This document shows positions 15,167-23,775 of a stretch of 40,685 nt of DNA, in pieces. The translations under genes and the position numbers were made by a program. Numbering within the stretch: position 1 is the first letter of the stretch; each line of letters opens with the position of its first letter. This DNA is from Anaerolineae bacterium (GTDB taxonomy: Bacteria > Chloroflexota > Anaerolineae > Anaerolineales > Anaerolineaceae). Where the stretch lies: NCBI GenBank assembly GCA_011176685.1, contig DUED01000005.1:1-40685 (forward strand). Direction: 5' to 3'. The notes under the pieces are model-generated. The model saw only the letters and a list, made by a program, of their open reading frames with translations, searched no databases and was not told where the DNA came from.

Positions 15167-16729
15167 ATGGTAAAAGCGAACAACAAAGTGATATTCAAAC
15201 GCTATGAAATGGGGCAAGTGATGTTGCTGCCGCCCAATCTGGGAGAACTGATCCCCGAGAAACATATGGTGAGGGTTATAAACCAGTTGGTGGAAGAGAT
15301 GGATATGGGAGCACTGGTACGGCAGTACAAGGGCGGGGGAACCAGCAGCTACCATCCGAAGGTGATGCTGAAAACACTGATTTACGCGTACGCCAAACAG
15401 ATCTATTCCTCCAGGCAAATCGCGAATGCGTTACGCGAAAACATTCATTTTATGTGGCTGAGTGCAGGCAATCGACCTGATTTTCGGACCATCAACCGAT
15501 TTCGGGGCCAGATATTAAGGGGGTGCATTCAAGAAGTGTTTACCGAAGTACTGCAGTACTTAGCAGCGGCGAGACTGATCAAACTGGAACATTATTTTGT
15601 GGATGGGACCAAAATTGAAGCGAATGCCAATAAATATAGTTTTGTATGGAAGAAGAGCACAGGCAAGTACAAGGCTAATTTACAGAGGAAAGTCAAAGAA
15701 CTGTTTGAAGAGATTGACATGATCAATCAGGCTGAAGATGAGGAATACGGGGATCGGGATTTGGAAGAACTGGGGGATGAGAGTGAGATTGATTCAAACA
15801 GCCTGAAGGAATTGGCGCAGCGCTTAAGCGAAAAACTCAATCATCATGCGGAGGATAAAAAGACCAAAAAGGCATTGAAGAAGTTAGAAACAGATTTTAT
15901 CCCTCGTCTGGAGAAGTATGAAAGCTATGAAGCCACATTTGAAGGGAGAAACAGTTTTTCCAAAACGGATAAAGATGCCACCTTCATGCGCATGAAAGAC
16001 GATCACATGCGCAACCGCGAACTCAAGCCTGGTTACAACGTTCAGATTGGCACAGAAGGTCAATTTATTATTGGATACAGCATACATCAAAGCTCCACCG
16101 ATAGTCCCTGCTTGATTGAGCATCTGGAACAAGTAAAAGAAAACCTGGGCTTTTTACCCAAGAAGTTGATCGCGGACGCGGGCTATGGCAGCGAAGAGAA
16201 CTACCTGCAACTGGAAGAGGAAGGCATAGAAGCCTTTGTCAAATACAACACCTTTCATCTGGAGCAAAAGAAACACAGGAAAACTAAAGAAAAAGAAAAA
16301 TATTATGCCCGTAACTTCTCCTATGACAAAGACAAGGATGAATTCATCTGTCCCCAAGGCAAACGGCTGCGATATGATCGCACTATCATCAGGAAGAGCG
16401 ATAATGGCTTTTCGTCAGAGCGCAGGGTCTATCAATGCAGGCATTGTGAAGGCTGTCCGGTCAGGGCATTGTGTACCCAGTCTATATCAGGCCGCAGTCT
16501 GCAGCATAGCCCACGTTTGAATGCTTTTCGTAAACAGGCAACTGAACGGCTTGTATCTCAGGAAGGAAAAGCATTGCGATCGCGTAGGTTAACCGAGGTA
16601 GAAGCAGTATTCGGATTGCTAAAAAACAACCTGAAATTCCGTAGATTTCATCTGAGAGGTAAGGAAAAAGTGATTACGGAATGGGGTTTGGTCAGTATTG
16701 CCCATAATATGATAAAAATGGCGGCTTGA
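15167..16729 (+). CDS. IS1182-family DDE transposase
   Basis: The 520-residue protein is the full length for the family. N-terminal DUF772-type sequence (YHPKVMLKTLIYAYAKQIYS, SSRQIANALRENIHFMWLS) precedes the DDE core: FVDGTKIEANANKY with Asp146, LIADAGYGSEENY with Asp337, and RRLTEVEAVFGLLKNNLKF with the catalytic Glu at 477 or 479. A cysteine cluster (CRHCEGCPVRALC, about 427-439) is a usual feature of this family. It cuts and joins the IS ends. No stop or frameshift is seen, so it should be active. Confidence 0.95.
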   Translation: MVKANNKVIFKRYEMGQVMLLPPNLGELIPEKHMVRVINQLVEEMDMGALVRQYKGGGTSSYHPKVMLKTLIYAYAKQIYSSRQIANALRENIHFMWLSAGNRPDFRTINRFRGQILRGCIQEVFTEVLQYLAAARLIKLEHYFVDGTKIEANANKYSFVWKKSTGKYKANLQRKVKELFEEIDMINQAEDEEYGDRDLEELGDESEIDSNSLKELAQRLSEKLNHHAEDKKTKKALKKLETDFIPRLEKYESYEATFEGRNSFSKTDKDATFMRMKDDHMRNRELKPGYNVQIGTEGQFIIGYSIHQSSTDSPCLIEHLEQVKENLGFLPKKLIADAGYGSEENYLQLEEEGIEAFVKYNTFHLEQKKHRKTKEKEKYYARNFSYDKDKDEFICPQGKRLRYDRTIIRKSDNGFSSERRVYQCRHCEGCPVRALCTQSISGRSLQHSPRLNAFRKQATERLVSQEGKALRSRRLTEVEAVFGLLKNNLKFRRFHLRGKEKVITEWGLVSIAHNMIKMAA

Positions 16730-16743
16730 TCACCGCCATTTTT
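16714..16743 (+). terminator. Rho-independent terminator at the end of the IS1182 transposase
   Basis: AAAAATGGCGG and CCGCCATTTTT form an 11-bp stem around 8 bases, continuing into a T-rich stretch. The stem begins inside the last codons of the transposase. Because the A/T arms are symmetric it may also work on the other strand, where it would stop transcription coming from greA toward the FHA gene. Confidence 0.75.
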
Positions 16744-16841
16744 CTTTTTCTCTCTAAAAAAGCGTTTCTACTTCTCTGTTTAGCCGCTTTTTTATTTGTT
16801 TTTGGTTGCTTTTCAGACTTTTGGGACAGCCTCTTTTTCTT

Positions 16842-17309
16842 TTAATTGATTTCCAGAATATTTATTTCAATGCTTCCTTTAGGTGTATTAATTAATACTT
16901 TATCACCCACTTGATGTTCAAGTATTGCTTTCCCAATAGGTGATTTATAAGATATTCTCCCATTGATTGGATCTGTTTCTTTAGACCCTACTAATTGAAA
17001 AGTTTCAGGAGAATGATTGCCCTCTTTGATTGTTACCCTTGAACCAATTTCGATAATGTTACCAGATCGGTTTTGCTCATCAATTATTACAACATACTTG
17101 AGGGTTTGTTCGAGTTCAAGAATGCGGCCTTCAATGAAACCCTGCTCCTCTTTCGCAGAGATGTAATCGGCATTTTCAGAAAGGTCACCTTGTTGAATTG
17201 CAGCTCGTAACTTCTTTGCGAGTTTTTCCCGAATTGGGCCTTTTAGATTATTTAATTCTTCCTGTAAACGCTTATAACCCTTTGCGGTTAAATATGTGTC
17301 CTCTTGCAT
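16842..17309 (-). CDS. greA: Transcription elongation factor GreA
   Basis: The 155-residue protein has the normal length. The N-terminal coiled coil (YLTAKGYKRLQEELNNLKGP, then AAIQQGDLSENADYISAKEE) carries the GreA signature with acidic DLSENADY at the coil tip, which enters the RNA polymerase channel and promotes cleavage of backtracked RNA. The C-terminal globular domain follows (GSRVTIKEG, ISYKSPIGKAILEHQVGD). AGGGA upstream supports the start. It is last in the operon after the isoprenoid kinase genes, and the IS1182 element sits directly beyond its stop codon. Confidence 0.96.
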   Translation of the reverse strand: MQEDTYLTAKGYKRLQEELNNLKGPIREKLAKKLRAAIQQGDLSENADYISAKEEQGFIEGRILELEQTLKYVVIIDEQNRSGNIIEIGSRVTIKEGNHSPETFQLVGSKETDPINGRISYKSPIGKAILEHQVGDKVLINTPKGSIEINILEIN

Positions 17310-17385
17310 TCATATAATCCCTAATGACACAAAATTTTACTATGGAAAATCCGTTTCTGAAAAGAGATAGTTAATTGAAAATAAG

Positions 17386-18180
17386 TTACTCTGCGCTTAT
17401 GATTGTTCCATTAATATCGCCAGTTAATGCTTTGAATAAGGATTCTTCTTTTCTGGCAGAGAAAATAACTATCTCTACGTTATTAAGTTTTGTGACAAGT
17501 TGGAGCATTTCATCAACTTTTGTTTTCATTCCCCCTGTAACATCTACTGCAGAGGACTTTTTAATACTTTTTTCAATAAATGGGTATGTTTGGGGAGTAA
17601 TTTTGTTTATTAATTTCTTTTTTTGGATGGAATTCTCCCAAACACCCTCTTCCAAGCCAGCTAATAGAATCCTATCAGGATTCAGCTTGAGTGCTAGATA
17701 TCTAAATAATTCTTCTGTGGAGAGAATCGTGCCACCTTTAGAATTGTCATATACAACATCGCCATAAATTACAGGGATTATTTTTGCTTTAAGTGAATGC
17801 AGAATAGGCCGGATATCCCAATCAATCGGTATGCCTTTATCTGTAACGATTGATCCTGATGGTGGAATTGAGATTGCCTTCGCTCCTGCCCTATAAAGAG
17901 AACCCATAACAAGTTGATTTAAAGCACATGCAGTTTTCCATACCTTAATAAATCCATTCCATCCGCTTTCATTTTTAACACCATCACGTGTTCGATATTT
18001 CTTTGCAGCCGTGTGTCCGAAAGAGCCAGAGCCATGTCCTAAAACTAGCTGAATGTCTGGTTGAGTGTTTAGCGCTTTAACGATTTCCCGTGAGATGCGG
18101 TTTATCCTATCTAAACGCGCAGTTTCAGGTTTTTTCTTATCTGTAATAAGCGAGCCGCCTAATTTAAGAAAAATCAACAT
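17386..18180 (-). CDS. ipk: Isopentenyl phosphate kinase (amino acid kinase family)
   Basis: The 264-residue protein starts LIFLKLGGSLITDK, the ATP-phosphate binding segment of amino acid kinases with its conserved lysines. It carries GHGSGSFGHTAAKKY at 48-62, whose second histidine (His56) matches the catalytic histidine of archaeal isopentenyl phosphate kinase. PVIYGDVVYDNSKGGTILST and DVTGGMKTKVDEML complete the family pattern. The enzyme converts isopentenyl phosphate to isopentenyl diphosphate with ATP. It follows mevalonate kinase by 22 bp, giving two steps of the alternative mevalonate route known from archaea and some Chloroflexota. The phosphomevalonate decarboxylase needed between them is not in this window. 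Confidence 0.92.
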   Translation of the reverse strand: MLIFLKLGGSLITDKKKPETARLDRINRISREIVKALNTQPDIQLVLGHGSGSFGHTAAKKYRTRDGVKNESGWNGFIKVWKTACALNQLVMGSLYRAGAKAISIPPSGSIVTDKGIPIDWDIRPILHSLKAKIIPVIYGDVVYDNSKGGTILSTEELFRYLALKLNPDRILLAGLEEGVWENSIQKKKLINKITPQTYPFIEKSIKKSSAVDVTGGMKTKVDEMLQLVTKLNNVEIVIFSARKEESLFKALTGDINGTIISAE

Positions 18181-18202
18181 CGTTATATTTTTATCGAATA
18201 AT

Positions 18203-19150
18203 TCATATGCGCTTAACCAAAGTCGTGATTATTGAAATAGCACCTGCATCCATAAGTGCTTTTTCAACAATGGGAGCGGTATTATTTTCTATTAGTGAAA
18301 TCATATTTCCACCACGTCCAGCGCCGCATAGTTTTGCTCCTAAAGCTCCTGCTTGTTTTGCTGCATTGACGAGTATATCGAGTTCTTTGCAGGATACGTT
18401 TAGGTCTTGCAGGGCTTCGTGATTTTTATTCATCAACTGTCCTAGTTCTTTCTTATCTCCTTTGGCAATGATCTTCTTGGCTTCTAAAGTTATCTGTCTA
18501 ATGCGATTGAAGATAACCTCGTAGGCTTGTGGATTTATTTGCCATTCTTTTTTGACTTCTGCAACAATATCACTTGTGAGTGACTTGATTCCGGTATTGC
18601 CAATTATGAACCGCAAAGGAACCCCAACTTTTAGCCTTTGGATTCGTTTGCCCGTAATAAAAAAAACAGGTTGCGAAGAAGTTATGACTGAATTATCTAT
18701 TCCAGAGGGTGTACCATGGTGAATTATTTCAACTTCAAAAGCGAGTTGGTTGATCTCCTTATTGGATAGGTTTCCACCTATAAAATCATTCAATGCGCGA
18801 ATAATTACAATTGCTGTTGAGGCGCTGGATCCTAATCCAGATGCGATTGGAATGGTTGAGGTAACGCGCAATGAAAAAGCAGGAAGTTCACTGATGTTCA
18901 ACTTTTTCATCATAAGATGAATCGCAACCGCAATTGGATGATTGAGATCTAATTCTTCTAAAGTAGAAAAAAGATTGATGTCGGGTGCTTCAATGGTGAC
19001 CTTGTTTTTTCCCCCAATTGGATTAGCAACAATGATTGCCTTTGATCGGACTTTTGTTACTGGTACTGCAATAGCCGGCCGTTTATATACTACAGCATGT
19101 TCACCAAAGAGAATAGCTTTTCCTGGGGCAGTTGCAATAATTGCTGGCAT
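18203..19150 (-). CDS. mvk: Mevalonate kinase (GHMP family)
   Basis: From the ATG at 19150 the protein has 315 residues and begins MPAIIATAPGKAILFGEHAV, the GHMP substrate-binding start of mevalonate kinases. An earlier in-frame ATG (19243) would extend deep into the upstream gene. Motif 2, the ATP phosphate loop, is PIASGLGSSASTAIVIIRAL. HGTPSGIDNSVITSSQPVFF carries the expected catalytic Asp. The C-terminal motif is AAKQAGALGAKLCGAGRGGN. It phosphorylates mevalonate at the start of isoprenoid synthesis. Only 5 bp separate its start from the stop codon of the UbiA-family gene, so the two are tightly coupled. Confidence 0.95.
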   Translation of the reverse strand: MPAIIATAPGKAILFGEHAVVYKRPAIAVPVTKVRSKAIIVANPIGGKNKVTIEAPDINLFSTLEELDLNHPIAVAIHLMMKKLNISELPAFSLRVTSTIPIASGLGSSASTAIVIIRALNDFIGGNLSNKEINQLAFEVEIIHHGTPSGIDNSVITSSQPVFFITGKRIQRLKVGVPLRFIIGNTGIKSLTSDIVAEVKKEWQINPQAYEVIFNRIRQITLEAKKIIAKGDKKELGQLMNKNHEALQDLNVSCKELDILVNAAKQAGALGAKLCGAGRGGNMISLIENNTAPIVEKALMDAGAISIITTLVKRI

Positions 19151-19155
19151 TAGTT

Positions 19156-20046
19156 TTATTGGAATATGCTTGAGATTTGATTTGAATAAAAGATTACTAT
19201 AACGCATATTCCCCAGAAGAAAATACTTAATTGCAACGGCCAATCAGTTAATACTATTTCCTCAGGCGCACCACCAGATTTTTTTACAGAGATAATGAAA
19301 AGATATCTGAAGATTCCGTAAAGCACGAAAGGAATTGTTAACATCATTACATGGTTTTCTGGTAAGCTGGGAGCGGTAAAAGTATAAAGACTATATGCAA
19401 TAATGGTTGTGCTGGACACAATGGTGATCAGTTGATCAAGAAAAGGTATGCTGTAACCATCAAGAACACGCCTGTGTTGATTTGCTTCTTGTGCGAGCAA
19501 TGTTAATTCTGCTCTGCGCTTACCGAACCCCAAATAGAGAGCTAATAAGGTTGTTACAACATACAACCATGGTGAGAATCTCTCAACCCCAATGATGAAT
19601 ACTCCAGCAGCAACGCGTAAAACAAAACCACAAGCAATAACTAATACATCTATGATGGGGATATTTTTTAGCCATTTTGAATAAGCTAAATTTAGTATAA
19701 AATAAACACCGCCGATAATAGCAAAAGTTGGTGAAAGCCAGTAGGAAAGAACTAAGGATGAGAGAGAGAGTGCTAGTGCAGTTATTAGAGCAATTGGCAT
19801 GGGTAACTTACCAGAAGCTATTGGGCGATGCTTTTTGCTAGGATGCTTAAGATCCGCTTGAATATCTACCATGTCATTTATTAGATAGACTGAACTAGAT
19901 AATAGGCAAAAGAGCAACATTCCTATTAATGTATTTATTAAGGCATCGAGATTATTTAGCTGTCTGTCGAAAACTAGTGCAGCAAGGATAAATACATTTT
20001 TCGTCCATTGCTTTAAGCGCATACTTCTGATAATTAATTTCAGCAT
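19156..20046 (-). CDS. UbiA-family prenyltransferase, most like decaprenyl-phosphate phosphoribosyltransferase
   Basis: The 296-residue protein has about eight to nine membrane helices. The first aspartate motif reads NDMVDIQADLKHPSKKHRPI (about 57-76). This matches the N-D-x-x-D-x-x-x-D-x-x-H-P-x-K-x-x-R-P form of DPPR synthases, such as mycobacterial UbiA (Rv3806c), better than that of quinone-type enzymes. AYSKWLKNIPIIDVL and a GKRRAEL motif on a cytoplasmic loop agree. DPPR synthases transfer phosphoribose from PRPP to polyprenyl phosphate, the first step to lipid-linked pentose donors. It is first in an operon with mevalonate kinase and isopentenyl phosphate kinase. The start at 20046 or at the methionine eight codons later cannot be settled. 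Confidence 0.85.
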   Translation of the reverse strand: MLKLIIRSMRLKQWTKNVFILAALVFDRQLNNLDALINTLIGMLLFCLLSSSVYLINDMVDIQADLKHPSKKHRPIASGKLPMPIALITALALSLSSLVLSYWLSPTFAIIGGVYFILNLAYSKWLKNIPIIDVLVIACGFVLRVAAGVFIIGVERFSPWLYVVTTLLALYLGFGKRRAELTLLAQEANQHRRVLDGYSIPFLDQLITIVSSTTIIAYSLYTFTAPSLPENHVMMLTIPFVLYGIFRYLFIISVKKSGGAPEEIVLTDWPLQLSIFFWGICVIVIFYSNQISSIFQ

Positions 20047-20103
20047 GCTGGAATAATAACATTAAAAGATTATTAGGTTGATATAAAATTGTAAAATCTT
20101 TGT

Positions 20104-20928
20104 ATGCAGAAAGAACGTCTTGACAAACTGTTAACTAATAAGGGAATTGTTTCGAGCAGATCTCAAGCTCAACGCCTGATTATGGCTGGTAAGGTGAAAG
20201 TGAATGGGGAACTTGCATATAAGCCCTCACAGCTATTTCCTGTATCATCTCAAGTAGAAATTAAAAAAAAACCTCCATTTATCTCACGGGGAGGGCGTAA
20301 GTTACAGGCAGCGTTTGAATATTTCCGAATCACTTCGCTAAAGAGTTACATCTGTGCAGATGTGGGAGCTTCAAATGGTGGATTTACCGATTGTTTATTA
20401 AAGCATGGCGCCAAGAGAGTGTACACAATAGATGTGGGTTATGGTCAGTTACACTGGCAGCTTAGAAACGATCCTCGTGTTGTATTAATGGAGAGAACAA
20501 ATGCACGATATATAAAAAAGTTACCGGAGCCAATTAATTTCGTAACCGTAGATGTTTCATTTATATCCGTGAAGATTCTTTTACCGGTTATCCGCAATTG
20601 GTTTATTAAGAATAGGGGAAATCTTATTGTTCTTATCAAGCCCCAATTTGAAGCTGGGAGACGGGCCTCTGCCAGGGGAAAAGGAGTTATCTGAGATCCG
20701 CGTCTTCACCATGAAGTTCTCATGCATGTGCTAATTAATGCCCAGAAAGAGGGTTATGACATTATGGGTGTGACCCCATCACCTTTAAAAGGTCCGAAGG
20801 GCAATATTGAATTCTTAACCCATCTTATGTATCCTGGTAATAATGAAATATGTATTGAAAAAATCGTAGATGATGCTATACAATCCAGTATTGAAAGGTT
20901 CGCAGTTCCCCTCATAAAGCACAATTAA
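20104..20928 (+). pseudogene. tlyA: TlyA-type rRNA (cytidine-2'-O)-methyltransferase, interrupted by one TGA
   Basis: The frame starts with an S4 RNA-binding domain (ERLDKLLTNKGIVSSRSQAQ, AGKVKVNGE). An FtsJ-like SAM domain follows (ICADVGASNGGFTDCLLKHG, TIDVGYGQLHWQL, FVTVDVSFISV, LIVLIKPQFEAGR). At codon 197 (20692-20694) a TGA interrupts ARGKGVI-stop-DPRLHHEVL. TlyA proteins normally have Arg there (G-K-G-V-V-R-D-P), so CGA to TGA is the simplest change. The frame then stays open to 20928 with the conserved GVTPSPLKGPKGNIEFL. Codons 1-196 keep most of the SAM site but lose the C-terminal part. It is a recent pseudogene, a read-through case or a sequence error. Loss of TlyA is tolerated in other bacteria. 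Confidence 0.85.
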
Positions 20929-20953
20929 TAATCGATTATACTAACTTGTTATT

Positions 20954-22753
20954 ATGCAGACAGAAAATATTCGTAATTTCTGCATCATTGCGCATGTGGA
21001 CCACGGCAAATCAACTTTGGCAGATCGTTTGCTGCAATTAACTGGCACCATTTCAGAACGTGAAATGGTCAACCAGGTTTTGGACAGCATGGATTTAGAG
21101 CGCGAGAAGGGGGTTACAATCAAAGCATCTGCTGTTCGTATGGGATACAGCAGAAATGGAAAAGTATATGAGCTTAATCTAATTGATACTCCTGGGCACG
21201 TGGACTTCAATTATGAAGTTAGCCGTGCATTAGTTGCTTGTGAAGGAACTTTACTTGTAGTTGATGCTTCTCAGGGAATAGAAGCACAAACAATAGCCAA
21301 CTTATATCTTGCATTGGAATCTGATTTAGTAATAATTCCAATTATCAACAAAATAGATTTGCCGTCTGCATACACTGGGGAAGTTGCTCAGGATATCGGC
21401 AATCTTCTTGGTATTAATCCAGAAAGTATTATTAGAATTTCTGCAAAACTGGGAACGAATATAGAACAGGTACTCGGCGCTATTGTAAAGGAAATCCCTC
21501 CGCCAAAGGGTAGTTTGTCTCAGCCATTAAAGGCACTAATTTTTGATTCGCATTATGATTCTTATAAAGGAGTGATTGCTTACGTGAGGCTTTTTGAAGG
21601 CAGGATTAAAAAGGGAGAGACTCTACAGCTTATGGCAACAGGGACTGCTGTAAAACCCATTGAGTTAGGGGTGTTTTCCCCTGTAATGATACCTGTTGAG
21701 CAATTAGTAGCTGGAGATGTAGGGTATATTGCAACTGGTTTGAAGTCGGTACGAGAATGTAGAGTTGGCGATACATTTACTGGGGTTAAGTATCCTGCTC
21801 CCATATCTCTTCCTGGCTATAAACACCCTAAACCGATGGTTTTTGCAGGTATTTACCCGGTAGAAGGGGAAAGTTATGAAGATCTAAAAGAAGCTATGGA
21901 AAAATTGCAGTTAAATGATGCTTCATTAATGTATGTTCCCGAGACTTCACAAGCACTTAATTTCGGATTCCGTTGTGGGTTCTTAGGTCTTTTTCATATG
22001 GAGATAATTCAAGAGCGGCTGGAAAGGGAATATGGTTTGACCATTATTTTAACTGCCCCTACGGTTGAATATAAAGTCATTCTCATCGATAGTAGCGAAA
22101 GATTTATAAAATCACCGGCTGAGTTACCAGATGAATCTAAAATATTAGAGTTCCAGGAACCATGGATGAATTTGTTGATTCTTACGCCGACAGATTACTA
22201 TGGTGCAGTTATGGATTTAGTAAAAAAAAGAAATGGTATTTTTATTGAGCAGGAATATCCATCCTCCAATCGTGTGCAGATGACTTTTGAAATTCCCCTC
22301 TCGGAATTGATTGTGGATTTTTTTGATGCTCTAAAATCTAGAACACGTGGTTACGCTTCAATGGATTACCAGTTCAAAGATTACCGGGCTGGTAATCTGG
22401 TTAGATTGGAAGTGCTTATCGGGGGTGAGCCAGTAGATGCCCTGGCCTCTATTGTCCATCGAGATCAAGCATATTATAAAGGTCAAAAGCTGGTGAGTAA
22501 ATTAAAACGATTAATACCGCGTCAATTATTTGATGTTGCTATACAAGCAGCTGCTGAGGGGCGGGTAATTTCTCGCGCAAATGTCAAAGCCCTTCGCAAG
22601 GATGTTCTGGCAAAATGCTATGGGGGGGATGTTACACGTAAACGTAAGTTATTAGAGAAACAAAAGCGTGGAAAGAAACGTATGAAGAAAATTGGGAATG
22701 TGGAAGTGCCACAGGAAGCATTTATGGCGGTTTTACGTCTGAGGGATGAATGA
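20954..22753 (+). CDS. lepA: Elongation factor 4 (LepA), ribosomal back-translocase GTPase
   Basis: The 599-residue protein has full family length. G1 is [16 protein letters not shown] (about 13-28), G3 DTPGHVDF and G4 NKIDLP. Domain II, domain III and the LepA-specific C-terminal domain follow ([20 protein letters not shown], then [20 protein letters not shown] near the end). It acts on stalled or mis-translocated ribosomes at the membrane or in the cytosol. No clear ribosome binding site precedes the ATG. The stop codon overlaps the next start (ATGA), linking lepA to the glycan cluster. Confidence 0.98.
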   Translation: MQTENIRNFCIIAHVDHGKSTLADRLLQLTGTISEREMVNQVLDSMDLEREKGVTIKASAVRMGYSRNGKVYELNLIDTPGHVDFNYEVSRALVACEGTLLVVDASQGIEAQTIANLYLALESDLVIIPIINKIDLPSAYTGEVAQDIGNLLGINPESIIRISAKLGTNIEQVLGAIVKEIPPPKGSLSQPLKALIFDSHYDSYKGVIAYVRLFEGRIKKGETLQLMATGTAVKPIELGVFSPVMIPVEQLVAGDVGYIATGLKSVRECRVGDTFTGVKYPAPISLPGYKHPKPMVFAGIYPVEGESYEDLKEAMEKLQLNDASLMYVPETSQALNFGFRCGFLGLFHMEIIQERLEREYGLTIILTAPTVEYKVILIDSSERFIKSPAELPDESKILEFQEPWMNLLILTPTDYYGAVMDLVKKRNGIFIEQEYPSSNRVQMTFEIPLSELIVDFFDALKSRTRGYASMDYQFKDYRAGNLVRLEVLIGGEPVDALASIVHRDQAYYKGQKLVSKLKRLIPRQLFDVAIQAAAEGRVISRANVKALRKDVLAKCYGGDVTRKRKLLEKQKRGKKRMKKIGNVEVPQEAFMAVLRLRDE

Positions 22754-23775
22754 GCGATAAGCACAAAAAGTGGGGGTCCTTCTTCCTACAATGGATACCC
22801 GGAATTTTAATAAGTGTTGTATTTATTTATTTCCTCAATAATCTTATTGATTTTCAGGAATTGCTTAGTGCAATAATGGGGATTGAAATTAAACATATTC
22901 TTATAACTTGTTTGCTTGTGGTGGTTTCGCTTGGTACAAGAGCTGCCGGTTGGCGGGCCCTTTTGAGTAACCGTATTACTCTTAAAGATTCGTTTTTTAT
23001 AGTTAGCGAAGGTTATTTTTTAAACAACATCATACCTCGCTCAGGAGAAATTGGAAGAGCTTTATTGTTAGGCGCGACTACCAATTTGAATGTTATGCAG
23101 GGGCTTTCTGCCATCGTAATTGAACGCGCTTTTGATTTAGCAATTGCTGCCGTAATGTTCCTTACAACAATACCCTTTGTTTTAGCTATGGATTGGTTAC
23201 AGCCCATAGTAATAACTCTATTAATAATTGTCTTTGTTGGCCTTTTGTTAATGTTTTTCATTGCTTACAAAAAGGATGTAGCTGAAATGTGGCTACGAAA
23301 AATATCGGATAGAAACCAATTTATTAAAAAAGTGATTTTCCCTCAATTCAATGCATTACTTGAAGGGTTGCAGGTACTAACAAACCCGATTCAAATACTT
23401 GTCGGGATATTTTGGATCATAATTTCTTGGAGTATATGGACAATTTTGTTCTATTGGATGGTTACTGCTTTTGTTAAGGATACGTGTTTTTGGTGGGCTA
23501 TCTTTTCGCAATCTGTTTTAGCGATGGGAATTGCTTTACCCTCTGCCCCCGCAGGTTTGGGGGTCTATGAAGGAACGGCTGTTGCAGCCCTTTCAGTTTT
23601 TAATATTCCAAAATCTTCTGCTCTTGGCATAGCGCTTATATTGCATATTATTCAGATACTAATGACTTCTGCTATCGGATTAATCGGCTTTGTTATACAG
23701 GGTGTATCTATAGGTGAAACATTCAAAAAAATAAAAGCACGTGCTAAAAAACCTCAAAATAAGGATCAAGAATGA
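22750..23775 (+). CDS. LPG-synthase-type transmembrane protein (UPF0104, flippase-like)
   Basis: The 341-residue protein has about eight membrane helices and the family landmarks [20 protein letters not shown] (about 78-97), [14 protein letters not shown] and the proline-rich [15 protein letters not shown] near residue 265-280. Relatives include the membrane part of MprF and archaeal AglD-associated proteins, and some members are thought to flip lipid-linked substrates. The start overlaps the lepA stop by 4 bp, and its stop overlaps the next start in the same way. In this setting a role in moving polyprenyl-linked sugars is plausible but unproven. Confidence 0.85.
   Translation: MSDKHKKWGSFFLQWIPGILISVVFIYFLNNLIDFQELLSAIMGIEIKHILITCLLVVVSLGTRAAGWRALLSNRITLKDSFFIVSEGYFLNNIIPRSGEIGRALLLGATTNLNVMQGLSAIVIERAFDLAIAAVMFLTTIPFVLAMDWLQPIVITLLIIVFVGLLLMFFIAYKKDVAEMWLRKISDRNQFIKKVIFPQFNALLEGLQVLTNPIQILVGIFWIIISWSIWTILFYWMVTAFVKDTCFWWAIFSQSVLAMGIALPSAPAGLGVYEGTAVAALSVFNIPKSSALGIALILHIIQILMTSAIGLIGFVIQGVSIGETFKKIKARAKKPQNKDQE

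Larger units (their letters stand above)
15106..16833 (+). mobile_element. Complete IS1182-family insertion sequence
   Basis: A 16-bp perfect inverted repeat (GAGGCTGTCCCAAAAG at 15106-15121 and its complement at 16818-16833) bounds one intact transposase gene. The core end GGCTGTCCCAAAAG is typical of the family. I see no clear direct target duplication: the flanks are CTCCG on the left and TTTTT on the right. The right end is 8 bp from the greA stop codon, and the left end is about 150 bp upstream of the FHA gene, so the IS separates two genes that read in the same direction. The intact gene and matching ends point to a fairly recent arrival. Confidence 0.9.
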
